Source: an uncultured Lachnospiraceae bacterium
GTDB taxonomy: Bacteria; Bacillota; Clostridia; Lachnospirales; Lachnospiraceae
Assembly (NCBI GenBank): GCA_902803355.1
Contig: CADCPP010000210.1
Location: 1-7,921 of the forward strand
Length of the DNA stretch: 7,921 nt
Reading direction: 5' to 3'
Under the pieces are notes generated by a model that saw only the letters and a list, made by a program, of their open reading frames with translations, was not told the origin of the DNA and ran no database searches. Positions 1-6,567 of this stretch are shown in pieces (the first letter of the stretch is position 1; each line of letters begins with the position of its first letter). The position numbers and the translations under genes are program-made.

Positions 1-1
1 A

Positions 2-268
2 AGAGTGCTGTTTGAGGGCAACATCGGCTTTTACGGCCACAGCGGCTTTAGCTATGCTCGTGAGTTTGGCATCCGTTACCATGATCTGCCGGAAGGCGCG
101 GATGACTCGTTCTTTCTGTGCAAAGAGCTCATTTCGGGATACCTGGATGATGTTACCGGCGTTTACCAGACGCCCCAGGGCTACTATGTGGACGATGCTG
201 ACGTGGAGGAATTCGACAAGGCCTTCCCGCCAAAGGAAAAGCTGAGACTGCCGGGACAGATCTTCTGA
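2..268 (+). CDS. GNAT-family N-acetyltransferase, C-terminal part (5' end outside window)
   Basis: The reading frame is open from the first bases of the window to a TGA at 266-268, so the gene starts upstream. The GTG at 5-7 has no ribosome site in view and is probably an internal valine. The visible 88 residues begin RVLFEGNIGFYGHSGF, which resembles the last strand-and-helix section of GNAT acetyltransferases, where a 'fYxxxGF' segment follows the acetyl-CoA site. The tail ending in PPKEKLRLPGQIF resembles the long C-terminal extension of YhbS-like acetyltransferases. These enzymes move an acetyl group from acetyl-CoA to an amine; the substrate here is unknown. The acetyl-CoA loop (RxxGxG/A) would lie upstream and cannot be checked. 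A possible hairpin terminator follows 22 bases after the stop. The family call rests on recognition of the C-terminal wording only. Confidence 0.62.
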   Translation, partial: RVLFEGNIGFYGHSGFSYAREFGIRYHDLPEGADDSFFLCKELISGYLDDVTGVYQTPQGYYVDDADVEEFDKAFPPKEKLRLPGQIF

Positions 269-290
269 GCCGAGTGGTGAACGAAAACAG

Positions 291-325
291 GAGCCGGTGC
301 ATCTCGGGCGGTGTACCGGCTCTTT
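291..325 (+). terminator. Possible rho-independent terminator after the first acetyltransferase gene
   Basis: The arms GAGCCGGTGC (291-300) and GTACCGGCTC (313-322) pair over 10 base pairs, including one G-T (G-U in RNA) pair, around a 12-base loop. Only three T residues (323-325) follow before a run of C, so the U-tract is weak. An A-rich stretch (282-288) precedes the stem. It lies between the stop at 268 and the best start of the next gene at 355, which fits a partial or leaky terminator. It also argues that the frame open from 274 is not translated from there. Confidence 0.5.
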
Positions 326-354
326 CCCCAACGAGACCTTCGGAGAAGAGGAAA

Positions 355-1305
355 GTGAAAAATAATAAGCTTACAGAGGGCAGCTTTATAGAACCGCGTG
401 CCTCAGCCGGCTGGGGGCCTCCCTGCAGGGGGCAGATCACTATTGCTCCCAGAAGCTACCGGGACGAGGATTATGAGGCTGTCTGTGACTTTCTGATCGA
501 ACTGAATCGGAAAGACAGAACGCACATCAACTGGAACTGGGCGCGTTTTGAATGGATGATGGAGCACCCGGAGTTTGACAGAGACGCGCGGAACTCCATC
601 GGCCTTTGGTGGGCGGGAGATGGGATCATCGGCGCGGCGATCTACGATATGTACTTCGGAGAAGCCTTCTGCGGGGCGCTGCCGGAATACGAAGAACTCT
701 ACCCGGAGATCCTGGGCTACGCATATCGGGAACTGAAGGACGATTCCGGGCTGGCCATCGCGATCAATCGGGAAAACACGGCAGAAATCAGAGCGGCCGA
801 GCTTGCCGGATTCCGGCAGACCGATCAGAAAGAAACGATCATGGCGCTCTCCCTTGACAGAGATTTCTCATCACTTCTTCCTGAGGGACTGCAGTTGCGG
901 GAAATGGATCAGATCGCGGACCGGGAGGCACTGGAATGGTTGTTCTGGCAGGGCTTTGATCATGGGGATGACCGGGAGGCGTTTGAGCGTTCGCTGGATC
1001 ATATTCCGCATGTCAGAAGACATTTCAACAAAAGCCTTAGCCTTTCTGCAGCAGACCCTTCCGGGGAAGCGGTTTCGCATTGCTCCCTCTGGTTTCATCC
1101 GGATACGGATTATGCTTACGTAGAGCCGGTCTGTACGATTCCGGCTTACCGCGGAAAAGGAATTTCCTCCGTACTGCTTTCAGAAGCCTTTTCCCGTGCC
1201 AAAGCGTTAGGGGCAAAGGTGGCTTATGTGATTTCCGATCTTCCCTTTTACGAGAAGCTCGGCTTTGAAACAGTGCAGCATTACTCCTTTTACCGGAAGG
1301 TGTAA
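355..1305 (+). CDS. Tandem-domain GNAT N-acetyltransferase
   Basis: This is a predicted 316-residue protein with two GNAT-like halves. The C-terminal half (about residues 178-316) has a recognisable acetyl-CoA site: VEPVCTIPAYRGKGISSVLL, with RGKGIS at 266-271 standing for RxxGxG/A, followed by PFYEKLGF near residues 297-304, the usual end-of-fold motif. The N-terminal half (about 28-165) begins ITIAPRSYRDEDYEAVCDF and contains INREN...AELAGF (about 137-153), which looks like the second half of a GNAT fold, but I see no RxxGxG/A loop. It may be a non-catalytic domain, as in several two-domain GNAT enzymes. The substrate is unknown. The frame is open from a GTG at 274, but I chose GTG at 355: GGAG (342-345) lies 9 bases upstream, and the 274 start would place the hairpin at 291-322 inside the gene. 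The first 27 residues are low in similarity to the fold, so the start remains uncertain. It ends before a strong hairpin shared with a convergent gene. Confidence 0.8.
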   Translation: MKNNKLTEGSFIEPRASAGWGPPCRGQITIAPRSYRDEDYEAVCDFLIELNRKDRTHINWNWARFEWMMEHPEFDRDARNSIGLWWAGDGIIGAAIYDMYFGEAFCGALPEYEELYPEILGYAYRELKDDSGLAIAINRENTAEIRAAELAGFRQTDQKETIMALSLDRDFSSLLPEGLQLREMDQIADREALEWLFWQGFDHGDDREAFERSLDHIPHVRRHFNKSLSLSAADPSGEAVSHCSLWFHPDTDYAYVEPVCTIPAYRGKGISSVLLSEAFSRAKALGAKVAYVISDLPFYEKLGFETVQHYSFYRKV

Positions 1306-1362
1306 AGGACGGTTTATGAAGAAATCCAGAGAATGATCATAATACGATCGTCTCCGATAAAG

Positions 1363-1399
1363 AATACCGGCCTGCTGATTGATTCGGCAAACCGGTATT
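1363..1399. terminator. Two-tier hairpin, probable bidirectional terminator between convergent genes
   Basis: The outer stem AATACCGG (1363-1370) pairs perfectly with CCGGTATT (1392-1399). Inside it, TGCTGA (1373-1378) pairs with TCGGCA (1384-1389), with one G-T pair and a 5-base loop TTGAT. The two stems are separated by a small internal loop (CC opposite AA). A T-rich TCTTTG follows on the plus strand, and on the minus strand the stem is followed by CTTTAT. It lies between the plus-strand acetyltransferase gene (stop 1305) and the minus-strand gene ending at 1447, as expected for a terminator serving both. Confidence 0.75.
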
Positions 1400-1446
1400 T
1401 CTTTGTCAGCCAGCCTTGTCAGGCAGCCGGAGCGTAGAAGATGAGT

Positions 1447-2268
1447 TTAAAGAAACAGTTCGGGCTCTGCCCGTCTGGTATAGCCAAGTTCCAGCTCGGT
1501 GCGGTGATAGATGTAGCCGGGATCATCAAAATAGCGGGCGCCGGTGGGACATTTTTTCTCGCACGCGCCGCATTTGATGCAGATGCCGGTAAACTGCGTG
1601 ATGTCCGAAGGATCGATCGACCCCATGGGGCAGACCGCGGCGCACCGGCCGCAGCGGACACATTTTACGGGATCGACCTTTGGCTTGACTTTAAGGATAT
1701 TGACAGGAACACCGGCCCGGTCGCGGGGCGTATAATAGGGGCGAAGAGGATCACAGCCCTTGACATCGATCGGATGCGGCAGGTCATCAGCGCCGCAGAT
1801 CATATATTTTCGCCAGGCTCCTTCGGCGAAAATATCGGCGATCCGCAGATCTTCCTCATCCGGCCGTCCTGCAGCCAGAATGCGGGAAAACGAATGCTCG
1901 CCGATAAAGGCGGCTGCGGCAAAGGTGAAAAAGCCGTTTCCTTCCAGGATATTCCGCAGCTCGATGAGCCCGTCATCATAATTGCGATTGCCGTAGAGGA
2001 CAACGGGAATGGCCGCTGCGCCGTCCGCTTTTACCGTGGCAAGGTATTTTAACAGAACATTGGGGACTCTGCCGGCATAGACCGGAACGCCGAAAATAAC
2101 GATCTCATCGTGTGCGATCTCCGGTGGCGCAACACGCCCTGCGGGAAGTGTAAAATCACTTGTTATCTGCGGAAAACCGCTCAGCGCAGCGATCCTGTCC
2201 GCGATACGGGTCACGATCTTTTCCGTTGTCCCGGTCGCGCTGAAAAACATTTTTCTGATCACGGTCAT
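1447..2268 (-). CDS. EFR1-family protein: flavodoxin-like domain fused to a two-cluster ferredoxin domain
   Basis: This 273-residue protein has two parts. The N-terminal region (about 1-165) begins MTVIRKMFFSATGTTEKIV; SATGTT (10-15) is the phosphate-binding loop of flavodoxins, and VPVYAGRVPN (61-70) resembles a second flavin-contacting loop. The C-terminal region has two classic 4Fe-4S motifs: C203, C206, C209, C213 and C230, C233, C236, C240. This fusion and length match the EFR1 ferredoxin family common in anaerobic Firmicutes. The inferred role is cytoplasmic electron transfer between FMN and iron-sulphur clusters; partners and physiological substrate are unknown. There is no signal peptide or membrane segment. 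The ATG start is supported by GAGGAG six bases upstream on the minus strand. The gene stands alone, divergent from miaB and convergent with the acetyltransferase gene, with its own candidate promoter. Confidence 0.88.
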   Translation of the reverse strand: MTVIRKMFFSATGTTEKIVTRIADRIAALSGFPQITSDFTLPAGRVAPPEIAHDEIVIFGVPVYAGRVPNVLLKYLATVKADGAAAIPVVLYGNRNYDDGLIELRNILEGNGFFTFAAAAFIGEHSFSRILAAGRPDEEDLRIADIFAEGAWRKYMICGADDLPHPIDVKGCDPLRPYYTPRDRAGVPVNILKVKPKVDPVKCVRCGRCAAVCPMGSIDPSDITQFTGICIKCGACEKKCPTGARYFDDPGYIYHRTELELGYTRRAEPELFL

Positions 2269-2274
2269 AACAGG

Positions 2275-2280
2275 CTCCTC
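2275..2280 (-). promoter_or_regulatory. Ribosome binding site of the EFR1-family gene
   Basis: Read on the minus strand this is GAGGAG, six bases before the ATG at 2268-2266. It is a near-perfect Shine-Dalgarno match and fixes the start of the flavodoxin/ferredoxin gene. Confidence 0.8.
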
Positions 2281-2307
2281 GAAAAATCGAAAGTATTCTT
2301 ATAAACA

Positions 2308-2337
2308 ATTTTACCACGACTTCCCGCTGAAATGCAA
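2308..2337 (-). promoter_or_regulatory. Candidate sigma-A-type promoter for the EFR1-family gene
   Basis: On the minus strand, TTGCAT (2337-2332) and TAAAAT (2313-2308) are separated by 18 bases. Each box differs from consensus (TTGACA, TATAAT) at two and one positions respectively. Transcription would begin near 2300, leaving a leader of about 30 bases before the ATG. TATAAG slightly further downstream on the same strand is an alternative -10 box without a good -35 partner. Confidence 0.5.
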
Positions 2338-2383
2338 CACGGTTGCCGGAATGATTTCTTATGATTTATCTGCCTGGCCTGCC

Positions 2384-2412
2384 TTGCTAAATTCCCCTCT
2401 TTGCCTTATAAT
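2384..2412 (+). promoter_or_regulatory. Strong sigma-A-type promoter for the miaB-mutS operon
   Basis: TTGCTA (2384-2389) and a perfect TATAAT (2407-2412) are separated by exactly 17 bases. A second overlapping TATAAT (2412-2417) has a 22-base spacing and is less likely to be used. Transcription would start near 2419, giving an untranslated leader of about 50 bases before miaB. It faces away from the promoter of the flavodoxin/ferredoxin gene, and the two -35 boxes are 46 bases apart. Confidence 0.75.
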
Positions 2413-2458
2413 ATAATGAACGACGAAACGGAAGTTAGCCAAAGCTTACTACCGCGCT

Positions 2459-2465
2459 AAAGGAG
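2459..2465 (+). promoter_or_regulatory. Ribosome binding site of miaB
   Basis: AAAGGAG lies five bases before the ATG at 2471 and is the only strong Shine-Dalgarno match in the leader, which fixes the miaB start. Confidence 0.8.
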
Positions 2466-2470
2466 CCGCT

Positions 2471-3862
2471 ATGCTGTCTGAAGAACGAGCCGCACTGGAA
2501 GAACTGAAGAAGACCGTACAGGAAGAAACGGAGCGCCGGGGACGCCCCTTAAGCGCCTGTGTGGTTACGTTTGGCTGTCAGATGAACGAGCGGGACTCCG
2601 AAAAGCTTAAGGGGATCCTGCTGGCTGCCGGATTCGAGGAATCGGACAGCGAGGAGGCAGACTTTGTCCTCTACAATACCTGCACGGTACGCGAAAACGC
2701 AAACACCAGACTGTACGGACATCTTGGCCATGTCAACAACATGAAACGGCAGCATCCGGATAAGATCATCGGGATCTGCGGCTGCATGATGCAGGAAAAG
2801 GATGAGGTGGAGAGGATCCGCGTGAAATATCCTTTTGTGGACATCGTCTTTGGCACCTACAATATCTACCGGCTCGCGGAGATCTTAAACCGCAGGATGC
2901 GGGAAGGAACCCGCGTGATCGAGGTGTGGGATAAGGAAAAGGAGATCGTGGAAGATCTGCCCGTAAAGCGTGAGGCGGCATGGAAATCCGGCGTGAATAT
3001 CATGTTCGGCTGCAACAATTTCTGTTCCTACTGCATCGTCCCCTATGTGCGCGGCCGTGAGCGCAGCCGGGATCCGAAGGATATTTTAAGAGAGATCGAG
3101 ACCCTGGTCAGGGACGGTGTGATCGAGGTCATGCTGCTGGGCCAGAACGTCAATTCTTACGGAAAGAATCTGCCTGAGCCGGTGAGCTTCGCGCAGCTGC
3201 TGGATGCGGTCTGCCAGATCCCCGGCCTTGAGCGGGTCCGCTTTATGACCTCGCATCCGAAGGATCTGTCCGATGAACTGATCGCCGTCATGGCGAAGAA
3301 TCCCAAGGTGTGCCGGCATCTTCACCTTCCGGTGCAGAGCGGTTCGGACGGCATCCTGAAGGCCATGAACCGGCATTACACGAAAGAGAGCTATCTGGCG
3401 CTCGTTGAGCGCATCCGCACGGCGATGCCGGAGATCTCGCTGACGACAGACATCATCGTCGGTTTTCCGGGCGAGACGGAAGAAGACTTTGAAGAAACAA
3501 TGGATGTGGTGCGGCGCGTGCGCTTTGACAGTGCCTTCACTTTCATCTACAGCCCCCGCACCGGGACGCCTGCGGCAAAGATGCCGGATCAGGTCCCGCA
3601 GGAGGTCATTAAGGAGCGCTTTGCACGGCTTCTGGATCTGGTGCAGAGCATCGGTTCGCGGCAGAGCCTCAGGGATGTCGGCAGGACCATGCCGGCCCTT
3701 GTGGAGAGCCTTGATGAGGCAACGCCCGGCCGCGTCACGGGCCGGCTCGGCAACAATGTCTGTGTGCATTTTGAAGGCGATGAGAGCCTGATCGGACACA
3801 TCGTGAACGTCCATCTGGATGAAGCACACGGATTTTACTATATCGGAACGGAGGAAACATGA
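2471..3862 (+). CDS. miaB: tRNA-2-methylthio-N6-dimethylallyladenosine synthase MiaB
   Basis: MiaB is a radical SAM enzyme that adds a methylthio group to N6-isopentenyladenosine at position 37 of tRNAs reading codons that start with U. The 463-residue product has the full domain order: an N-terminal methylthiotransferase domain with cluster cysteines C36 (GCQMN), C71 (YNTCTVRENA) and C105 (CGCMMQ); a radical SAM core with C181, C185 and C188 in GCNNFCSYCIVPYVRGRE; and a C-terminal TRAM-like RNA-binding region from about residue 395. LPVQSGSD and TTDIIVGFPGET are further family signatures, and the length is normal. The start has a strong ribosome site five bases upstream. The first 25 residues are charged and variable, as is common in Firmicute MiaB. 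The gene follows a near-consensus promoter and its stop overlaps the mutS start (ATGA), so the two are very likely co-transcribed and translationally coupled. YmdB-type or MtaB paralogues are less likely because of the GCQMN and YVRGRE wording. Confidence 0.96.
   Translation: MLSEERAALEELKKTVQEETERRGRPLSACVVTFGCQMNERDSEKLKGILLAAGFEESDSEEADFVLYNTCTVRENANTRLYGHLGHVNNMKRQHPDKIIGICGCMMQEKDEVERIRVKYPFVDIVFGTYNIYRLAEILNRRMREGTRVIEVWDKEKEIVEDLPVKREAAWKSGVNIMFGCNNFCSYCIVPYVRGRERSRDPKDILREIETLVRDGVIEVMLLGQNVNSYGKNLPEPVSFAQLLDAVCQIPGLERVRFMTSHPKDLSDELIAVMAKNPKVCRHLHLPVQSGSDGILKAMNRHYTKESYLALVERIRTAMPEISLTTDIIVGFPGETEEDFEETMDVVRRVRFDSAFTFIYSPRTGTPAAKMPDQVPQEVIKERFARLLDLVQSIGSRQSLRDVGRTMPALVESLDEATPGRVTGRLGNNVCVHFEGDESLIGHIVNVHLDEAHGFYYIGTEET
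3850..3854 (+). promoter_or_regulatory. Ribosome binding site of mutS, inside the end of miaB
   Basis: GGAGG lies within the last codons of miaB. It is 4 bases before the ATG at 3859 and 10 bases before a second in-frame ATG at 3865. Both spacings are slightly outside the ideal, so the site does not choose between the two starts. Confidence 0.7.
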
Positions 3863-6510
3863 TCATGGTCTCCCCCATGATGCAGATCTATTTGGATACA
3901 AAGGAGAAATACAAAGACTGTATTCTCTTTTACCGTCTCGGTGATTTCTACGAGATGTTTTTTGACGATGCCCTGACGGCGTCGCGCGAGCTGGAACTTA
4001 CCCTGACCGGGAAGGACTGCGGAATGGAGGAGCGCGCACCCATGTGCGGCGTACCGTGGCATGCCGCGGATATCTACATCGACAAGCTGGTCAAAAAAGG
4101 GTATAAGGTCGCGGTCGCGGAGCAGCTCGAAGACCCGAAGAAGGCCAAGGGGATCGTGAAACGCGATGTGATCCGGGTAGTCACACCGGGAACCAATATG
4201 TCCCAGACCGCCCTGGAAGAGACCAAAAACAACTACCTGATGAGCGTCGCTGCCATGGATAAGAGCTTCGGCCTCGCGATCACGGACGTGTCTACCGGCG
4301 AATTCTTTGTGACCGAGGTAAGCGGCACCGGCCCGCTGATGGATGAGATCAGCAAATATATGCCTTCGGAGATCGTCTGCAATGACGCGTTTCTGATCAG
4401 CGGAGTGGATACGGAAGAACTGTCCGGCCGCCTGCAGATCGCATTAAGCCCTTTGACGGGAAAATATTATCAGGAGGCTGCATCCGAGAAGCTGCTGAAA
4501 GAGCATTTTAAGGTGGGCAGCCTGGAAGCGATCGGCCTGAAGGATTATCCCTTCGGTGCGGCGGCTGCCGGCGCCCTGCTGCAGTATCTGCAGGATACGC
4601 AGAAAAACAGTCTTGAGCATATCACGGAGCTTCGCAGCTATCAGCCGGGTAATTTCATGCTGATCGACAGCGCGACCAGACGCAATCTGGAGCTGACGGA
4701 GACCATGCGTGAAAAGAGCAAGAGAGGTTCGCTGCTGGGCGTTCTGGATAAGACCTCCACGGCCATGGGCGCGAGGCGCCTGCGCAGCTTTCTGGAACAG
4801 CCGCTGCTGGATAAGGCGCAGATCATCGCAAGACAGGATGCCATCGAGGCGCTGCTTGCGAGCGTGATGGACAGGGAAGAGCTGAGAGAATACCTCGCTC
4901 CGATCTACGATCTGGAACGGCTGATCGGCCGGGTGGCTTTCGGAACAGCAGGCCCTCGTGATCTCATTGCTCTGAAAACCTCGCTTAAGATGCTGCCGGC
5001 GGTCAAACAGGCGCTTGGCTTTTTCAGTGCGCCCCTCTTAAAGCAGCTGAATGAAGCGATCGACCCGCTGGCAGACATCACGTCGCTGCTGGAGGCGGCC
5101 ATTGAAGACGATCCGCCGCTTTCTTCCAAGGAGGGGGGCATTATCAAAGCCGGCTACAGCGAGGAGGTCGACCGCCTGAAAGCGGCGTCCACGGAGGGCA
5201 AAAACTGGCTGCTGGCCCTGGAACAGGAGGAGCGGGAGCGCACCGGGATCAAGACCCTGCGGGTAAAATTCAACCGGGTCTTCGGCTACTGTATCGAGGT
5301 GACGAATTCCTTTAAGGACATGGTTCCGGAGGATTATATCCGCAAGCAGACCCTGGTCGGCGCGGAACGCTACACCACCGCAAAACTGAAGGAACTGGAA
5401 AGCACCATTTTGGGCGCCGATGAGCGCAGCACGGCACTTCAGTATGATCTGTTCTGCGAAGTACGGAGAAAGGTGGCGGATGAGATGCTCCGCCTTAAGA
5501 GCGCCGCAGAGGCGGTGGCCACACTGGATGCGCTGGTCAGCCTTGCCATGGTGGCGGACAGGAACCGCTACGTCCGGCCGAAGATCAATGAAAAAGGCGT
5601 CATCGACATCCGGAACGGCAGGCATCCCGTCGTGGAAAAAATGCTGCAGGGAGAAGCCTTCATCGCCAACGATACCCTGCTGGACAACAGCGAGAACCGC
5701 TGCAATATCATCACCGGCCCGAATATGGCCGGAAAATCCACCTATATGCGGCAGACGGCGCTCATCGTTCTGATGGCGCAGATCGGGTCCTTTGTTCCCG
5801 CAGACAGCGCGAATATCGGACTGGTCGACCGGATCTTTACCAGGGTCGGTGCTGCCGATGATCTCGCGGCCGGACAGTCCACCTTCATGGTGGAAATGAC
5901 GGAGGTCGCGAATATCCTGCGAAACGCAACGAAGCGCAGCCTCATCATTCTGGATGAGATCGGCCGGGGGACCAGCACCTTTGACGGGCTGGCTATCGCC
6001 TGGGCCGTGGTCGAGCATGTTTCCGATCCGAAGCTGCTTGGTGCAAAGACGCTCTTTGCCACGCATTATCATGAACTGACCGAGCTGGAAGGCAGTCTGC
6101 AGGGCGTGCGCAACTACTGCGTTTCGGTGAAGGAACAGGGCGAAAGCATCATCTTCCTGCGGAAGATCATTCCGGGCGGCGCGGACAAGAGCTACGGCAT
6201 TCAGGTGGCAAGGCTTGCCGGTGTGCCGGAAAGCGTCCTGAAGCGCGCAAGGGAACTGGTGGACGAGCTTTCTGATGCGGACATCACCGAGCGCGCAAAG
6301 GAGATCGCGGAAAGCGCCGGCAGGAGCACGAAGGCAAAGACGATCAGGCGACCGGATGACGTGGACCGCGGGCAGATGAGCCTGTTCGGCGCGGTCACCA
6401 ATGATGCCGTGGTGGAAGAGATCAAGAATCTGCCTCTCGAGACCATGTCGCCCATCGAAGCCCTGACCACGCTGTACCGTCTGCAGAACGATCTGAGGAA
6501 CCGGGTATAA
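3859..6510 (+). CDS. mutS: DNA mismatch repair ATPase MutS
   Basis: MutS recognises base mismatches and small loops and recruits MutL. The 883-residue product has every key element: the mismatch-probing Phe-Xaa-Glu (F30-Y31-E32 in RLGDFYEMFFDD), then connector, core and clamp regions through about residue 545. The ABC-type ATPase follows, with Walker A GPNMAGKST (620-628), Walker B LIILDE (695-700), GRGTST (702-707) and FATHYHEL with H736. Near the end, QMSLF (839-843) fits the bacterial beta-clamp binding motif, and SPIEALTTLYRLQNDL is the usual MutS tail. It is about 25-30 residues longer than E. coli MutS. ATG 3859 overlaps the miaB stop by four bases; ATG 3865 is an equally plausible start, and the protein differs by two residues. 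MutS1 is indicated rather than MutS2, because the mismatch-recognition domain is present and there is no Smr domain. Confidence 0.97.
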   Translation: MIMVSPMMQIYLDTKEKYKDCILFYRLGDFYEMFFDDALTASRELELTLTGKDCGMEERAPMCGVPWHAADIYIDKLVKKGYKVAVAEQLEDPKKAKGIVKRDVIRVVTPGTNMSQTALEETKNNYLMSVAAMDKSFGLAITDVSTGEFFVTEVSGTGPLMDEISKYMPSEIVCNDAFLISGVDTEELSGRLQIALSPLTGKYYQEAASEKLLKEHFKVGSLEAIGLKDYPFGAAAAGALLQYLQDTQKNSLEHITELRSYQPGNFMLIDSATRRNLELTETMREKSKRGSLLGVLDKTSTAMGARRLRSFLEQPLLDKAQIIARQDAIEALLASVMDREELREYLAPIYDLERLIGRVAFGTAGPRDLIALKTSLKMLPAVKQALGFFSAPLLKQLNEAIDPLADITSLLEAAIEDDPPLSSKEGGIIKAGYSEEVDRLKAASTEGKNWLLALEQEERERTGIKTLRVKFNRVFGYCIEVTNSFKDMVPEDYIRKQTLVGAERYTTAKLKELESTILGADERSTALQYDLFCEVRRKVADEMLRLKSAAEAVATLDALVSLAMVADRNRYVRPKINEKGVIDIRNGRHPVVEKMLQGEAFIANDTLLDNSENRCNIITGPNMAGKSTYMRQTALIVLMAQIGSFVPADSANIGLVDRIFTRVGAADDLAAGQSTFMVEMTEVANILRNATKRSLIILDEIGRGTSTFDGLAIAWAVVEHVSDPKLLGAKTLFATHYHELTELEGSLQGVRNYCVSVKEQGESIIFLRKIIPGGADKSYGIQVARLAGVPESVLKRARELVDELSDADITERAKEIAESAGRSTKAKTIRRPDDVDRGQMSLFGAVTNDAVVEEIKNLPLETMSPIEALTTLYRLQNDLRNRV

Positions 6511-6552
6511 ACAGCCAAAGGCTAAAGTCTTTTTCAATATCATCATCTGTAT

Positions 6553-6559
6553 GGAGGAG
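6553..6559 (+). promoter_or_regulatory. Ribosome binding site that decides the aminopeptidase start
   Basis: GGAGGAG ends eight bases before the ATG at 6568. The in-frame GTG at 6559 overlaps the last base of this site and cannot use it, so ATG 6568 is the better start. Confidence 0.82.
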
Positions 6560-6567
6560 TGATCATC

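Noticed and set aside
274..354. N-terminal extension of the tandem acetyltransferase from GTG 274
   Set aside because: It would include a terminator-like hairpin (291-322), encodes no recognisable sequence and has no ribosome site at the right distance; GTG 355 is better supported.
1441..2052. A 203-codon plus-strand frame with an ATG over the flavodoxin/ferredoxin gene
   Set aside because: The minus-strand gene over the same bases has all eight cluster cysteines, a flavodoxin loop, a ribosome site and a promoter; the plus frame shows none of these.
2351..2367. Direct repeat ATGATTT, ten bases apart, upstream of the miaB promoter
   Set aside because: A seven-base A/T-rich repeat in two copies in an A/T-rich promoter region is easily due to chance. 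It could be an operator, but nothing else supports that.
2278..2470. Search for a riboswitch, T-box or small RNA in the divergent intergenic region
   Set aside because: Both leaders are short (about 30 and 50 bases), with no T-box sequence, long stem or terminator/antiterminator pair. Only the two promoters and ribosome sites are visible.
3086..3829. A 247-codon minus-strand frame opposite miaB
   Set aside because: It is antisense to the radical SAM core and TRAM region of miaB, with a His- and Arg-rich translation typical of a shadow frame.
5038..6546. A 502-codon open frame on the minus strand opposite mutS
   Set aside because: It lies entirely antisense to a conserved mutS gene. The translation is rich in His, Arg and Gln with no recognisable domain, as expected when a GC-rich gene is read backwards, and there is no ribosome site of note.
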